A DNA stretch of 54,522 nt from Oscillospiraceae bacterium. GTDB lineage: Bacteria > Bacillota > Clostridia > Oscillospirales > Oscillospiraceae. The DNA lies in assembly GCA_015068425.1 (NCBI GenBank), contig SVKK01000013.1, forward strand, positions 1 through 54,522, read 5' to 3'. Positions 7,294 to 16,566 of the stretch are shown here, piece after piece. Position numbers and translations under genes: made by a program. The stretch's first letter is position 1. Each line of letters opens with the position of its first letter. The notes beneath the pieces were generated by a model that was not told where the DNA came from, did no database searches, and saw only the letters and a program-made list of their open reading frames with translations.

Positions 7294-8949
7294 ATGGAAA
7301 AGAAACAGTGGTATAAGGACAAAGTGTTCTACCAGATTTGGCCTCGTTCTTTTAAGGATGGCAACGGCGACGGCATGGGAGACCTTTTGGGCGTTTATGA
7401 AAAACTGGACTACATTAAGTCCCTGGGCTGCGACGGAATCTGGTTTTCTCCGCTGTATCCCTCTCCCGGTGTGGACTGCGGCTACGATATCTCGGATTAT
7501 AATGACATTGCGGCGGAATTTGGCGGCATGGAGGCCTTCAAAAAGGTTCTGGAAGGCGCCCATGAGCGGGACATGAAGGTCATTATGGACCTTGTGGTCA
7601 ACCACACCTCCACCGAACACGAATGGTTCAAAAAGAGCCGGGAGCGGATCGAACCCTATACCGACTACTATATATGGAGACCCGCAAAATCCAATGGCAA
7701 ACTGCCCAATAACTGGGACTCCCTCTTTGAGGGAAAAGCCTGGGCGTGGGATGAAGTAAGAAATGAATACTATATGCACCTCTTTGCAATAGAGCAGGCA
7801 GACCTGAATATGGATAACCCTCTGGTTCGGGAAGAGGTCAAGAATATCCTGCGCTTCTGGCTGGACATGGGCGTGGACGGCTTCCGCGAGGATGTAATCA
7901 CCTTCATCTCAAAGAAGGAAGGTCTTCCGGATGACCGTATTATGCCCGCATCCAAGGGCATCGGCTATTATAACCACGGACCCCGTCTGCATGAATATCT
8001 GGAAGAATTCCACCGTGATGTGTTCAGCCATTATGACTGCATGGTGCTGGCGGAAGCTCCTATGATTAATCCGAAGAAGGCTCTGGAGTATATTGACGAG
8101 AATAATAATCCTGTGCTGGATATGATGATCCAGTTTGCTACTCAGGAAGCGGACTGCCTTTTCACTGACTTTAACCATATTCCCTTCAGCCTGCGGAAGC
8201 TGAAACGGGCATACTCCAATTGGCAGAACGGCTTGGAAGGTCGCGGCTGGAATATGCTCTATATTGAAAACCACGACCACCCCCGAATGGTGTCCCGCTA
8301 CGGAAGCGAAAAGTTCCGCAGGGAAAGCGCCAAGATGCTGGCGGTATCTTACCTGTTCCTGAAGGGAACTCCCTTTGTCTATCAGGGACAGGAGATAGGC
8401 ATGAGCAACTGGTATCCAAGCGATCCGGAAATGTATGAGGATGTGCAGACCCGCTGGCAGTATTTCAATGTGGGGACAAAGCGTTCTCCGGAAAAGCGGC
8501 TGCAGCGGCTGTGGCACGGCTCCAGAGACTCTGCCAGAACTCCTGTGCAGTGGAGCGCTGAACCCAATGCCGGCTTCACAACAGGCGAGCCATGGTTCTA
8601 TGTAAACGAAAACTATGTTGATGTAAATGTGGCATCTCAGGAGCAGGATGCTGACTCCGTTTTGAACTTTTACCGCAAAGCCATTGCTCTGCGAAAGGCG
8701 CTTTCCTGCGTTCGCCACGGTGATTACAGGGAATACAATAAGCTTTCCTCCTCCCTTTATACCTACTCACGGGAGGACGAAAAGCAGAAAATTCTGGTGG
8801 TTTGCTCCTATACGGAAAAAGAGGTCCCCTTCAAAGCACCCCAAGGCTTTGACCTCGCTTCTGCGGAGCTGAAGCTGCAGAACTATGCAAAAGCGGATTC
8901 TGCCTTGCTGAAACCCTATGAAGTCAGAGTATATTTATGGGAAAAATAA
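7294..8949 (+). CDS. GH13 alpha-glucosidase (oligo-1,6-glucosidase type)
   Basis: 551 residues with all GH13 blocks: a Ca-binding-like DGNGDGMGD at ~22-30, region I DLVVNHTS at 99-106, nucleophile Asp200 in GFRED, acid/base Glu254 in LAEAP, and Asp328 in ENHDHPR. There is no signal peptide, so it is cytosolic. Overall layout fits the oligo-1,6-glucosidase/trehalose-6-phosphate hydrolase subfamily; with a non-PTS symporter upstream, an unphosphorylated alpha-glucoside such as isomaltose is the better guess. GGGAGG 8 bases before the ATG fixes the start. It ends in a strong terminator. Confidence 0.92.
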   Translation: MEKKQWYKDKVFYQIWPRSFKDGNGDGMGDLLGVYEKLDYIKSLGCDGIWFSPLYPSPGVDCGYDISDYNDIAAEFGGMEAFKKVLEGAHERDMKVIMDLVVNHTSTEHEWFKKSRERIEPYTDYYIWRPAKSNGKLPNNWDSLFEGKAWAWDEVRNEYYMHLFAIEQADLNMDNPLVREEVKNILRFWLDMGVDGFREDVITFISKKEGLPDDRIMPASKGIGYYNHGPRLHEYLEEFHRDVFSHYDCMVLAEAPMINPKKALEYIDENNNPVLDMMIQFATQEADCLFTDFNHIPFSLRKLKRAYSNWQNGLEGRGWNMLYIENHDHPRMVSRYGSEKFRRESAKMLAVSYLFLKGTPFVYQGQEIGMSNWYPSDPEMYEDVQTRWQYFNVGTKRSPEKRLQRLWHGSRDSARTPVQWSAEPNAGFTTGEPWFYVNENYVDVNVASQEQDADSVLNFYRKAIALRKALSCVRHGDYREYNKLSSSLYTYSREDEKQKILVVCSYTEKEVPFKAPQGFDLASAELKLQNYAKADSALLKPYEVRVYLWEK

Positions 8950-8962
8950 TCCGCAAATAGTA

Positions 8963-9000
8963 AAAAAGCATCCCAAGCCTGATGGCTTGGGATGCTTTTT
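8963..9000. terminator. bidirectional terminator
   Basis: A 17-base perfect stem AAAAAGCATCCCAAGCC / GGCTTGGGATGCTTTTT with loop TGAT between the convergent glucosidase and acyltransferase genes; it has T-runs on both strands. Confidence 0.92.
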
Positions 9001-9002
9001 AT

Positions 9003-10205
9003 TCAGATTTTGGCGGTGTTTTCTGCCGTATGGAAGCTTTTGAGGAGATTGATAAATTTCATAACGAGGTGTCCGTTTTCCAAAGTGCAGCGATAAATTT
9101 TGCTGCCGTGCTGAACCTCCAGATATTTGCCGGGGCTGAAAGGCAGGGAGGGGATATTTTTAATGGGCACAACAAAATCTGCGCATTCGCCGTCCAGCTT
9201 CCCTTCAATGTGGAAGCCTTCGACGCCGAGAGTGAGGGTGCCGCAGCCCGCTTTGCGGAAACGGTGCCTGCCTTCGTCCAAAACGCTGAACTCTGCCCGG
9301 TCGGAGAGAGAAACAAGTTCGCCCTTTTCTACGGCGGAGAGAACTTTGTTGAATATTAGGCGGCTCCAGTCTGAAACATATCTTATCTCGTCCCCGTGGA
9401 CGGAGCATTTATGGAGCATAGCGTAGTCATCGCTTTGCTGGGCATAGCCGCATTTTTCGCACTGGAGTATATTTTTGCATTTCAGGCGTATGGAAAATTC
9501 CTCGCCGCAATGGGGACAGATATACAAAACATCTTCAAGACCGGCAATGTTTCTGCAGCCGCTGAAGCGAACCCGATAACCCTCCTGCTCGCGGTAAGCG
9601 TCGAAAAGAAGCGCTTCCTCGGTGCGGAGACGTATGCTCTCCTCATCCATAGTGGCAAGCTCATCTGCGGAAAAAAGCTTATATATATCTATGTAAGTGC
9701 GTCCGGGGCGGAGAACGGAGGACCATTTCGGAAGCACGAAATATGAACCGTAGGAGCGGGCGGCATATACATCGGTGCCCAGCCACTTGAGGAATTTATA
9801 GGTGGCTGTGGGAATAGGGGTGGAAAGACCGTCTTCGCACATAAGTCCCGCGGGATAAATCGCCAGCCTTCCGCCGGAGCTAATAACGCTTTTCATTTTT
9901 TTTAGATCGCTGACTTCGGTTTGAAACTGCTGCTTGGGTATGAGACCAAGCTTGCTGAGAAAACCCTGCAGGGGAAGAGTGCCGAATATGGAGCGGCTCA
10001 CCACAAAATTCATTGGCCTTTTGCAGGCACCGATAAGGTTGACGAAGTCAAGGGCGGTCTGGTGATTGGCTATAACCACAAAGGAACCTGAGGCGTTTTT
10101 TATCTCATTCCTGAGAAATCTTCTTCGAAAAAGCAGGCATGCAGCCAGATTGGAAACTGCCCGGGCAATTCCGTAGAAGAAAGGATTGGGTGTTGTATGG
10201 CGCAT
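9003..10205 (-). CDS. PlsC-like acyltransferase with C-terminal zinc ribbon
   Basis: The first ~200 residues form a lysophospholipid acyltransferase domain with the catalytic NHQTALD (His48-x4-Asp53). Motif III reads IYPAG where the family usually has FPEG, so the usual glutamate is replaced. After it, C230-x2-C233 and C249-x2-C252 make a zinc ribbon, and the last ~110 residues are a mixed alpha/beta tail with no known match. It could acylate a glycerophosphate or another lipid acceptor at the membrane; the added ribbon suggests a specialised role. Single gene, GAGGA 8 bases before the ATG. Confidence 0.75.
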   Translation of the reverse strand: MRHTTPNPFFYGIARAVSNLAACLLFRRRFLRNEIKNASGSFVVIANHQTALDFVNLIGACKRPMNFVVSRSIFGTLPLQGFLSKLGLIPKQQFQTEVSDLKKMKSVISSGGRLAIYPAGLMCEDGLSTPIPTATYKFLKWLGTDVYAARSYGSYFVLPKWSSVLRPGRTYIDIYKLFSADELATMDEESIRLRTEEALLFDAYREQEGYRVRFSGCRNIAGLEDVLYICPHCGEEFSIRLKCKNILQCEKCGYAQQSDDYAMLHKCSVHGDEIRYVSDWSRLIFNKVLSAVEKGELVSLSDRAEFSVLDEGRHRFRKAGCGTLTLGVEGFHIEGKLDGECADFVVPIKNIPSLPFSPGKYLEVQHGSKIYRCTLENGHLVMKFINLLKSFHTAENTAKI

Positions 10206-10342
10206 AGGCTCGTCCTCTTATTTTTTGTCTGATTGGCCTGAGCACTGAAATCCGCCGCGTGGTGCGTGTTCGGATTATATCGCCAGGCTAAGGTGTTCAT
10301 TGGAAAATAATAACATATATTTTGTCGTTGGGCAAGCGGCGC

Positions 10343-10370
10343 TTGATTAATCCCTGTTTGGTGTTATACT
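10343..10370 (+). promoter_or_regulatory. promoter of the flavin-reductase-like gene
   Basis: TTGATT, 16 bases, TATACT; 56 bases before the start codon. Confidence 0.6.
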
Positions 10371-10425
10371 AAATATGTTAATTCCAGCATTTGGTAATGA
10401 TAAACTATAACTAAGGAGTATTTTT

Positions 10426-11358
10426 ATGAGCAGTTTTGAAAATCTTCGCATAGTGGATAATTTTTATCAGACCTCTCTTTTCTTCCCCATGCCCACCGTT
10501 ATCATCAGCACTCTGTGCGAGAACGGAAGCACCACGCTGGGGCCCTATTCTCTAATTCAACCCTACTATGTGGCGGGAAAGGATTATTACGCAATGCTTC
10601 TTTGCTGCCGCAATTCCTCCAATACCGCCCAGAATATTCTCCGCAACGGAAAATGCGCCATCAACTTTATAGACGATAAGCCATCCACCTTCAAAGAGGC
10701 GGTGAAGCTTTCCTGGCCGGGAGATAAACCCGAGGAGAAAATGCCTAAATGCAAATTCAAGCTTGAAAAGAGCCTCCTTGAGGAGGAAAGCGGCGAAGTG
10801 CGTCCTCAGGTGCTCAGCGATGCAATTCAGGTTATAGAGTGCACCTGGATGCGGGAACTTGACGGAGCGGATAAGGACGCTGCAGGCGAGCTCAACGGCT
10901 ACGAAGGACCTTACCACGATTTCAACGGCATTACCAGCAAGTTTGGCGCCCACTTCATTCTCCGTGTGGATAAAATACTGATGAAGAAGAAATATGCCGA
11001 TGCCATAATAAACGGCGTGCGTTCAAAGGATTTTCCACCCCTGCCCGTAGACTACGGTTACCGCGACAGCAAAAACTTCTGGTTCCACAGAAAGAGAAAA
11101 GTGCGCGCCGAGCTTCTGCAAATGCGCGAGGCCAGCCTTGAATCTGTGCGCTATGCCGCGGATCGGGCGGATGACAAGGTGAAGTTCACCGATGAAGCTC
11201 TGAAAACCGTACTCGCCGTGCCCAGAGTTTTCCTGCCTCTGGTGCTCAAAGGCTGCGTGGACTGGGCGAAGGAAAACGGAGTTGAGCTCGTCACCGAAGA
11301 GCATATGAAGATAATTCAGGATAAGCGCGCCAAGGAAAAGGCAGAGAAGAAAAAATAA
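10426..11358 (+). CDS. flavin reductase-like domain protein
   Basis: 310 residues. Residues ~12-190 read as an FMN-binding split barrel of the flavin-reductase-like family: PMPTVIISTL near the start, the flavin-contact region GPYSLIQPYY, and CRNSSNTAQNILRNGKCAINF. The last ~100 residues are helical and charged, ending in a Lys-rich tail, an extension seen in many clostridial members. It probably binds FMN and passes electrons, but neither donor nor acceptor is known. The flavodiiron gene starts 90 bases downstream with its own promoter, so a shared redox role is possible. Ribosome site AAGGAG 9 bases before the ATG. Confidence 0.75.
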   Translation: MSSFENLRIVDNFYQTSLFFPMPTVIISTLCENGSTTLGPYSLIQPYYVAGKDYYAMLLCCRNSSNTAQNILRNGKCAINFIDDKPSTFKEAVKLSWPGDKPEEKMPKCKFKLEKSLLEEESGEVRPQVLSDAIQVIECTWMRELDGADKDAAGELNGYEGPYHDFNGITSKFGAHFILRVDKILMKKKYADAIINGVRSKDFPPLPVDYGYRDSKNFWFHRKRKVRAELLQMREASLESVRYAADRADDKVKFTDEALKTVLAVPRVFLPLVLKGCVDWAKENGVELVTEEHMKIIQDKRAKEKAEKKK

Positions 11359-11391
11359 AAAAAGGACACTTAGGCGGCCTTTTCCTTTCCA

Positions 11392-11419
11392 TTGAAATAA
11401 ATATAATTTGTGATATACT
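11392..11419 (+). promoter_or_regulatory. promoter of the flavodiiron protein gene
   Basis: TTGAAA, 16 bases, TATACT; 29 bases before the start codon. Confidence 0.6.
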
Positions 11420-11448
11420 GAAAAAAACAATAAAATGGAGGGAATAGA

Positions 11449-12756
11449 ATGAAAATTGCTGTTTCCGATACTGTAAAATATATTGGTGTAAACGACCGCG
11501 AAATTGATCTGTTTGAAGGACAGTATATAGTCCCCAATGGCATGGCCTATAACTCCTATGTGGTCTTTGACGAGAAAATTGCCGTAATTGACTCCGTGGA
11601 TGCCCGCTTTTCCGGGATTTGGCTGGAAAATATAGCGGAAGAATTGAAGGGAGCTTCTCCTGATTATCTGGTGGTGCACCATATGGAGCCCGATCATTCC
11701 GGAAGTATCAGGGCGTTCATGTCCGCATATCCTCAGACAAAAATCGTTGCATCGGCCAGAGCCTTCGTTATGATGAAAAATTTTTACGGCGAGGATTATT
11801 CCTCCCGCCGCGTTGTGGTTGGTGACGGTGACAGCCTTTCTCTGGGCGGACGCAGCCTCAGCTTTTTCACTGCGCCCATGGTTCATTGGCCCGAGGTTAT
11901 TCTCAGCTATGACAGTGCCGAGGGTATACTTTTTTCTGCTGACGCATTCGGCAAGTTCGGAGCTCTGGATGCGGACGAGGACTGGGCCTGCGAGGCCAGA
12001 CGCTATTATATCGGCATTGTGGGCAAGTATGGCGGAGCGCTCCAAAGTGTTTTTGCAAAGCTTGGCGGTCTGAATATTCAGATAATATGCCCTCTTCACG
12101 GACCTGTGCTTACAGAAAATCTTGAGTACTATTTCCGGCTCTATAACATCTGGTCCACTTATGCTGTTGAGGAAGACGGCATAGTTATTGCCTATACTTC
12201 CGTTTACGGCAATACCAAAAAAGCAGTTGAGCTGCTGGCCGAGGAGCTTGAGAAAAACGGCTGCCGCAAAGTAGTGGTCAATGACCTTGCCAGATGTGAT
12301 ATGGCAGAAGCGGTGGAGGACGCCTTCCGCTACGGCAAGCTGGTGCTGGCAACAACAACTTATAATGGCGGCATATTCCCCTATATGAGGGAGTTTATAG
12401 AGCATCTCACCGAGCGCAATTTCAGCAACAGAGAAGTTGCGTTTATTGAAAACGGCTCCTGGGCACCCACAGCAAGCCGCATAATGAAGTCTATGCTGGA
12501 AAAGAGCAAGAACCTCAGCTATACTGCGGCGGGAGTGAGGATTATGTCCGCTCTGAATGAAGAAAGCACCGCTCAGCTTATGGCTTTGGCTGCAGAGCTT
12601 AACAGAGAGTGCCCTGCTGAGCAGCCCGAGGAGATTGCGGGCAAGAAGTTTATCTGCAAAATATGCGGATATATACATGAGGGAGAGGAGCTTCCTTCCG
12701 ATTTTGAGTGCCCCATCTGCAGACAAAGCGCCGAATTCTTTGAGGAAGTGAAGTAA
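11449..12756 (+). CDS. flavodiiron protein with C-terminal rubredoxin domain
   Basis: 435 residues in three parts. The metallo-beta-lactamase-like domain (1-~245) has the di-iron ligands His78, Glu80, Asp82 and His83 in HHMEPDHSG, His146, Asp165 and His217, so the site is complete. A flavodoxin domain follows (~250-390; TSVYGNTKKA). The last 37 residues are a short rubredoxin with Cys403/406 and Cys421/424. Such proteins reduce O2 to water or NO to N2O in the cytosol of anaerobes; the fused rubredoxin would take electrons from an NADH:rubredoxin reductase, which is not in this window. It protects against oxygen or nitrosative stress. GGAGG 8 bases before the ATG. Confidence 0.95.
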   Translation: MKIAVSDTVKYIGVNDREIDLFEGQYIVPNGMAYNSYVVFDEKIAVIDSVDARFSGIWLENIAEELKGASPDYLVVHHMEPDHSGSIRAFMSAYPQTKIVASARAFVMMKNFYGEDYSSRRVVVGDGDSLSLGGRSLSFFTAPMVHWPEVILSYDSAEGILFSADAFGKFGALDADEDWACEARRYYIGIVGKYGGALQSVFAKLGGLNIQIICPLHGPVLTENLEYYFRLYNIWSTYAVEEDGIVIAYTSVYGNTKKAVELLAEELEKNGCRKVVVNDLARCDMAEAVEDAFRYGKLVLATTTYNGGIFPYMREFIEHLTERNFSNREVAFIENGSWAPTASRIMKSMLEKSKNLSYTAAGVRIMSALNEESTAQLMALAAELNRECPAEQPEEIAGKKFICKICGYIHEGEELPSDFECPICRQSAEFFEEVK

Positions 12757-12769
12757 GGCGGGTGGCATT

Positions 12770-13210
12770 ATGAAAAGCTTTGTAACCGAAACCGATATCG
12801 AATATGTAAAGAAGCAGTCCTATAAGGTAATGGGAGTAATTTTCGTCATTTTATCCCTACTGGCGCTGCTGGTTCTCCTCATTTCCGTGCGAATATATGC
12901 CTGCGTGGAGATAATTGTTATTCTGGGCTGCCTTATGGGTGTGTTTTCCAAAAAATATGCCGCCCATGACTATGTGCTGCGCTTTGAAGACCGCGACTTG
13001 ATTGTGCGAAACAGGGCGGGCACCGAGGGCTTCCGCCTCGAAGAGCTTTCCATAGGAGATTTCACCTTCAAGCAGTCTGAAAGAGAGAAAAAACTCAATT
13101 ACTGCACACTGCTCATCAATGGCTCCACCATTGCCTTCGGCGGCATCAAAAACTGCAAAGAGATGAAAACCTATATAAACGCAAACTGCAAAAACAGCTA
13201 TCATAGATAA
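12770..13210 (+). CDS. small membrane protein with PH-like cytoplasmic part
   Basis: 146 residues. Two adjacent hydrophobic helices at ~20-58 form a hairpin, followed by ~85 residues of predicted beta strands resembling the PH-like domains of small bacterial membrane proteins. I do not recognise a named family with confidence. It starts 13 bases after the flavodiiron gene with a GGGTGG site, so the two are co-transcribed, and it ends at a strong terminator. A role in oxygen defence is only suggested by that position. Confidence 0.7.
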   Translation: MKSFVTETDIEYVKKQSYKVMGVIFVILSLLALLVLLISVRIYACVEIIVILGCLMGVFSKKYAAHDYVLRFEDRDLIVRNRAGTEGFRLEELSIGDFTFKQSEREKKLNYCTLLINGSTIAFGGIKNCKEMKTYINANCKNSYHR

Positions 13211-13211
13211 G

Positions 13212-13242
13212 AAAAATCCCGCTTCACCGAAGCGGGATTTTT
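13212..13242. terminator. bidirectional terminator
   Basis: AAAAATCCCGCTTC / GAAGCGGGATTTTT with a 3-base loop, between convergent genes, T-runs on both strands. Confidence 0.93.
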
Positions 13243-13249
13243 CTTGTTC

Positions 13250-14236
13250 TCAGCCGAAATAAATTTTGCTCTGTTTGCGGATTTCATCCATAATGCAGTC
13301 GTTTACACCGGGGAAGATACTGCCCTCTCCGCCGTAAGTGAGGCAAGGGATGAAGCAGCCGCCTTCGCTGTATTCCCGGCAGGCGCGCTGAACTTCGGCG
13401 CGAACCTTCTCCTCGGTCCAATCGGGAACGTCAACAACGCTGGCTTCGATGCCGCCCATAAGCAGCAGCTTATAATCGGTGTCCTTTTTGATCTGCTGAA
13501 TATCGTTGCTGGGAAGAACGCCCTCCCAGATGTCTATGCCGATTTCAACCATATCCCTGGCGATGGGCTGGCAGTAGCTGTCGGCGTGATGCATGGCGAT
13601 CATTCCTTCGCCCTTTATAAGGCTATATATCTCCCTGTAAGGCTCTTTGAAGAACTCGCGCCACATATCGGGGGCCATAAAGAGGTTGGTTTTGCTGCCC
13701 CAGTCGTCGTGGAACATAAGCACATCGGGGTTTATATTTTCCTTGATAAGCTTTATCTGAGCCATCTTCATTTCCTTTATGGCGGCGATGAGCTCGTGCA
13801 TAGCCTCGGGCTCTTCATAGAAAGCACAGAGAGCGCCCTCAAAGCCGAGAAGAAAGTGGCAGGTTTCGAAAAGACCTGTGGGCATCCAGCACATGACAAA
13901 TTTGTCCTGAGCGCGGAAGGCCTCAGCCTGAGCCTTCGCAGCTGTCCAATCCAGCTCAACGGTGCTCATATCCGGAAGCTTAACATATTTTTTCCACTCC
14001 GCAGCATCGGGGCAGACCAGCTTGTCGGGAGTGGTGATTGGCATTACGCCGGGTTCGTCGGCGCGCCATTCCAAGGTTATGCCGTGAGGTGTGACGGCGG
14101 TACCGCCGGGGGCAACGGGAGACATAAAGAAAAATACGGGGTCCCAAACCTGAGGGAATACCTCCCAGGAGTTAACAAAGGCGTCGGGCTTACCACTGCG
14201 CCAGGTCTCATAAAAGTTTTCCTTGAGTGTCAGCAT
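13250..14236 (-). CDS. uroporphyrinogen decarboxylase-family protein (UroD/MtaA-like)
   Basis: 328 residues of a TIM barrel of the UroD superfamily: FHDDWGSKTNLFMAPDMWREF in the middle, MHHADSYCQP around 215, then GIDIWEGVLPSNDI and the closing GGCFIPCLTYGGEG. In anaerobes most such proteins are not haem enzymes but methyltransferases that move methyl groups between a substrate-specific corrinoid protein and an acceptor. No corrinoid protein or methyltransferase partner is adjacent, so the substrate is unknown. AAGGGG 8 bases before the ATG. It is divergent from the DUF1292 gene. Confidence 0.85.
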   Translation of the reverse strand: MLTLKENFYETWRSGKPDAFVNSWEVFPQVWDPVFFFMSPVAPGGTAVTPHGITLEWRADEPGVMPITTPDKLVCPDAAEWKKYVKLPDMSTVELDWTAAKAQAEAFRAQDKFVMCWMPTGLFETCHFLLGFEGALCAFYEEPEAMHELIAAIKEMKMAQIKLIKENINPDVLMFHDDWGSKTNLFMAPDMWREFFKEPYREIYSLIKGEGMIAMHHADSYCQPIARDMVEIGIDIWEGVLPSNDIQQIKKDTDYKLLLMGGIEASVVDVPDWTEEKVRAEVQRACREYSEGGCFIPCLTYGGEGSIFPGVNDCIMDEIRKQSKIYFG

Positions 14237-14332
14237 AGTTTTATCCCCTTCCTATAGTCCAATCCGCAGACATTCCGCGAACTTGTTTGCAATTTAACTA
14301 TATCATAACAAACATATGGGAACAAGATATAT

Positions 14333-14361
14333 TTGACGCATAGCCACCGTAGGGGTATATT
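14333..14361 (+). promoter_or_regulatory. promoter of the DUF1292 gene
   Basis: TTGACG, 17 bases, TATATT; 41 bases before the start codon. Confidence 0.65.
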
Positions 14362-14401
14362 ATTCTTACAGAAAAAAAGATAGAAAATGGAGGTTTTCAA
14401 T

Positions 14402-14689
14402 ATGGATAACAAAAACATTCCCGAGGAGAAAAACACCATCCTGACCTTGAACGATGAATATGGCAACGAGATTGATTTTGAGTATCTTGATGTTATAGAG
14501 CATGAGGGAAAAGAGTATATTTTCCTCCTTCCCGCTGAGAGCGAAAGCGCGGAAATCGTCATTATGGAAATAGAGCCGGTGGATGAGGAAAATGAAAATT
14601 ATATCCCCGTTGAAGACGAAGACCTCCTGCAGGCTGTTTACGGCCTTTTCAAGGAAAAGTATAAAGATATTCTTACCTTTGAAGATTGA
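14402..14689 (+). CDS. DUF1292 family protein
   Basis: 95 residues, very acidic, with the typical core ILTLNDEYGNEIDFEYLDVIEHEGKEY, then a strand-rich middle and an acidic C-terminus ending LLQAVYGLFKEKYKDI. The family is small, cytosolic, widespread in Firmicutes and of unknown function. TGGAGG 9 bases before this ATG decides the start over an ATG 15 bases upstream. The aldo/keto reductase begins 23 bases on, so the two are probably co-transcribed. A second DUF1292 protein lies at 38911-39186. Confidence 0.9.
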   Translation: MDNKNIPEEKNTILTLNDEYGNEIDFEYLDVIEHEGKEYIFLLPAESESAEIVIMEIEPVDEENENYIPVEDEDLLQAVYGLFKEKYKDILTFED

Positions 14690-14712
14690 AATTCAAAAAA
14701 CGGGGTGACGCT

Positions 14713-15633
14713 ATGCAGTACAGTGAAATAGGAAAAAGCGGGATAAAAGCCTCCCGCATAGCTCTCGGTCTTATGCGCTCCAGTCTTTTCGGAAGCGAAG
14801 AAATGCGCACTCTTCTGGAAACCGCGCTGGAAGAGGGGATAAACTTCGTGGATAATGCGGATATCTACGCGTGGAAAACTCCCTCCGAAATTCTCTTCGG
14901 TGAAGTAATGGACTCCGCTCCCTATCTTCGGGATAAGTTCATTATCCAGACAAAATGCGGAATTTGCCGGGGTTACTATGACAGCTCCTATGAGCACATC
15001 ATCGAAAGCGCGGAGCAAAGCCTGCGCCGTATGAAGCTGGACAGCATTGATATCCTGCTGCTCCATCGTCCCGATGCCCTCACCGAACCCGAGGAGGTGG
15101 CAAGAGCCTTCGATGAGCTTCAAAGCAGCGGCAAGGTGCGCCATTTCGGCGTTTCCAATATGAATCCGGGACAGATCGAAAATCTCAAACGCTTCGTGAA
15201 GCAGGATATAATCACGGATCAGGTGGAGATGAGCCTTGCCCATGCCCCTGCCATTGATGCGGGCATCCATGTGAATATGATGGAAGATGCCTCTCTTATG
15301 CGTGACGGCAGCCTTCTGGACTATGCCCAGTGCAAGGGCATGGGCATTCAGGCGTGGTCGATTCTGCAGATAAGCCTTCACGGGGGAAGCTTCCTTGAAA
15401 ACCCCGAATATCCGGAGCTTAACGCCGTCCTTGAGCGCCTCGCGGAGAAGTATTCCGCAACAAAGGCAGCAGTTGCCGCCGCCTGGCTTTTGCGCCATCC
15501 CGCAAAAATTCAGGCAATAGCGGGCACCACCAATCCTCAGCACCTGCGTGAAATCGCAAAGGCAGCGGATATATGCCTCACAAGACCCGAGTGGTATGAG
15601 CTTTACCTCGCCTCGGGCAAAACTCTTCCGTAA
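14713..15633 (+). CDS. aldo/keto reductase, YdhF type
   Basis: 306 residues. The NAD(P)H-dependent AKR tetrad is present: Asp and Tyr in NADIYAW, Lys in IQTKCGI, and His in LLLHRPD, with the barrel closing at LRHPAKIQAIAGTTNP. It resembles the E. coli YdhF branch. It should reduce a small aldehyde or ketone; the substrate is unknown. The ATG used has GGGGTG 7 bases upstream. The EamA permease follows after 23 bases in the same direction, so DUF1292, reductase and permease form one unit ending at 16566. Confidence 0.88.
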   Translation: MQYSEIGKSGIKASRIALGLMRSSLFGSEEMRTLLETALEEGINFVDNADIYAWKTPSEILFGEVMDSAPYLRDKFIIQTKCGICRGYYDSSYEHIIESAEQSLRRMKLDSIDILLLHRPDALTEPEEVARAFDELQSSGKVRHFGVSNMNPGQIENLKRFVKQDIITDQVEMSLAHAPAIDAGIHVNMMEDASLMRDGSLLDYAQCKGMGIQAWSILQISLHGGSFLENPEYPELNAVLERLAEKYSATKAAVAAAWLLRHPAKIQAIAGTTNPQHLREIAKAADICLTRPEWYELYLASGKTLP

Positions 15634-15656
15634 ACATAGTAAAAGGAAGCATTCAA

Positions 15657-16529
15657 ATGCGCTCTTCTCTCAAACCCCGGCTGATGATAGCCCTCTCGAT
15701 GTGCATTTTCGGCACCATTGCAATATTTGTCCGCAATATTCCCCTCTCTTCCGCCCAGCTTTCTTTGAGCAGAGCTGTGATAGCGGCAGTGCTTATCGGC
15801 CTCTACCTCCTTGTGGGAGGAAAAAGGATAGCCTTCCGGGGCCTCGGCCGCCAGCTGCCCGCGCTGCTTGTTTCGGGCGCGGCGCTGGGAATAAACTGGA
15901 TACTGCTTTTTGAAGCCTATAAATACACCACGGTATCCGTGGCTACGCTCAGCTATTATTTCGCTCCCGTTATAATAATCCTGACCTGCCCTCTGCTTTT
16001 CAAGGAGAAGATGGGGGTGAAGCAGTGGCTGTGCTTTGTGATGAGCACACTCGGCATAGTGCTTATCACCGGCCTTGGAGATATAAGCGGCGGCAGCAGC
16101 CATATAAAGGGAATCGCCTTCGGTCTTGCCGCGGCCTGCTTTTATGCCTTTGTTGTTATCAGCAATAAATTCATAAAGGGCGTGGACGGAATCCAACGTA
16201 CCTTTTTGCAGTTCGTGGCAGCTGCGATTGTGCTTGCGCCCTATGTGCATTTGACGGAGGGCTTCAGCCTCGCCGCCATGGATGCAAGAGGCTTTGTATT
16301 TCTCGGAGTGGTTGGTTTGATACATACGGGTGTATGCTATTGCCTTTATTTTTCCGCGCTGAAGGATGTAAGCGGTCAGGAAGCCGCAATTTTAAGCTAT
16401 GCAGACCCCCTTGTGGCGGTGCTGGCATCTGTGTTCGTTTTGGGAGAGGCCATAAGTCTGCCACAGATAATAGGCGGAGTGCTTATACTGGGTTTCACTC
16501 TTTGGAACGAGCTTGGAAACGCAAAATAG
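15657..16529 (+). CDS. EamA-type (DMT superfamily) permease
   Basis: 290 residues with ten hydrophobic helices in two homologous five-helix halves, the standard EamA arrangement. The second half ends with the usual conserved segment around SYADPLVAVLASVFVLGEAI. Members export or import amino acids, metabolites or drugs; nothing here points to one. AAGGAAG lies 8 bases before the ATG. It closes the DUF1292-reductase-permease unit, followed by a terminator shared with the convergent MaoC gene. Confidence 0.88.
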   Translation: MRSSLKPRLMIALSMCIFGTIAIFVRNIPLSSAQLSLSRAVIAAVLIGLYLLVGGKRIAFRGLGRQLPALLVSGAALGINWILLFEAYKYTTVSVATLSYYFAPVIIILTCPLLFKEKMGVKQWLCFVMSTLGIVLITGLGDISGGSSHIKGIAFGLAAACFYAFVVISNKFIKGVDGIQRTFLQFVAAAIVLAPYVHLTEGFSLAAMDARGFVFLGVVGLIHTGVCYCLYFSALKDVSGQEAAILSYADPLVAVLASVFVLGEAISLPQIIGGVLILGFTLWNELGNAK

Positions 16530-16530
16530 A

Positions 16531-16566
16531 AAAGTTCGCTGCGGATATTCCGCGGCGAACTTTTTT
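16531..16566. terminator. terminator between permease and MaoC-like gene
   Basis: AAAGTTCGC / GCGAACTTT outer stem with GCGG / CCGC inside and a TTTTTT tail on the plus strand. Confidence 0.85.

Noticed and set aside
11023-12768. Minus-strand open frame of 581 codons opposite the flavodiiron gene
   Set aside because: Shadow of the flavin-reductase-like and flavodiiron genes; no family resemblance and no start signal.
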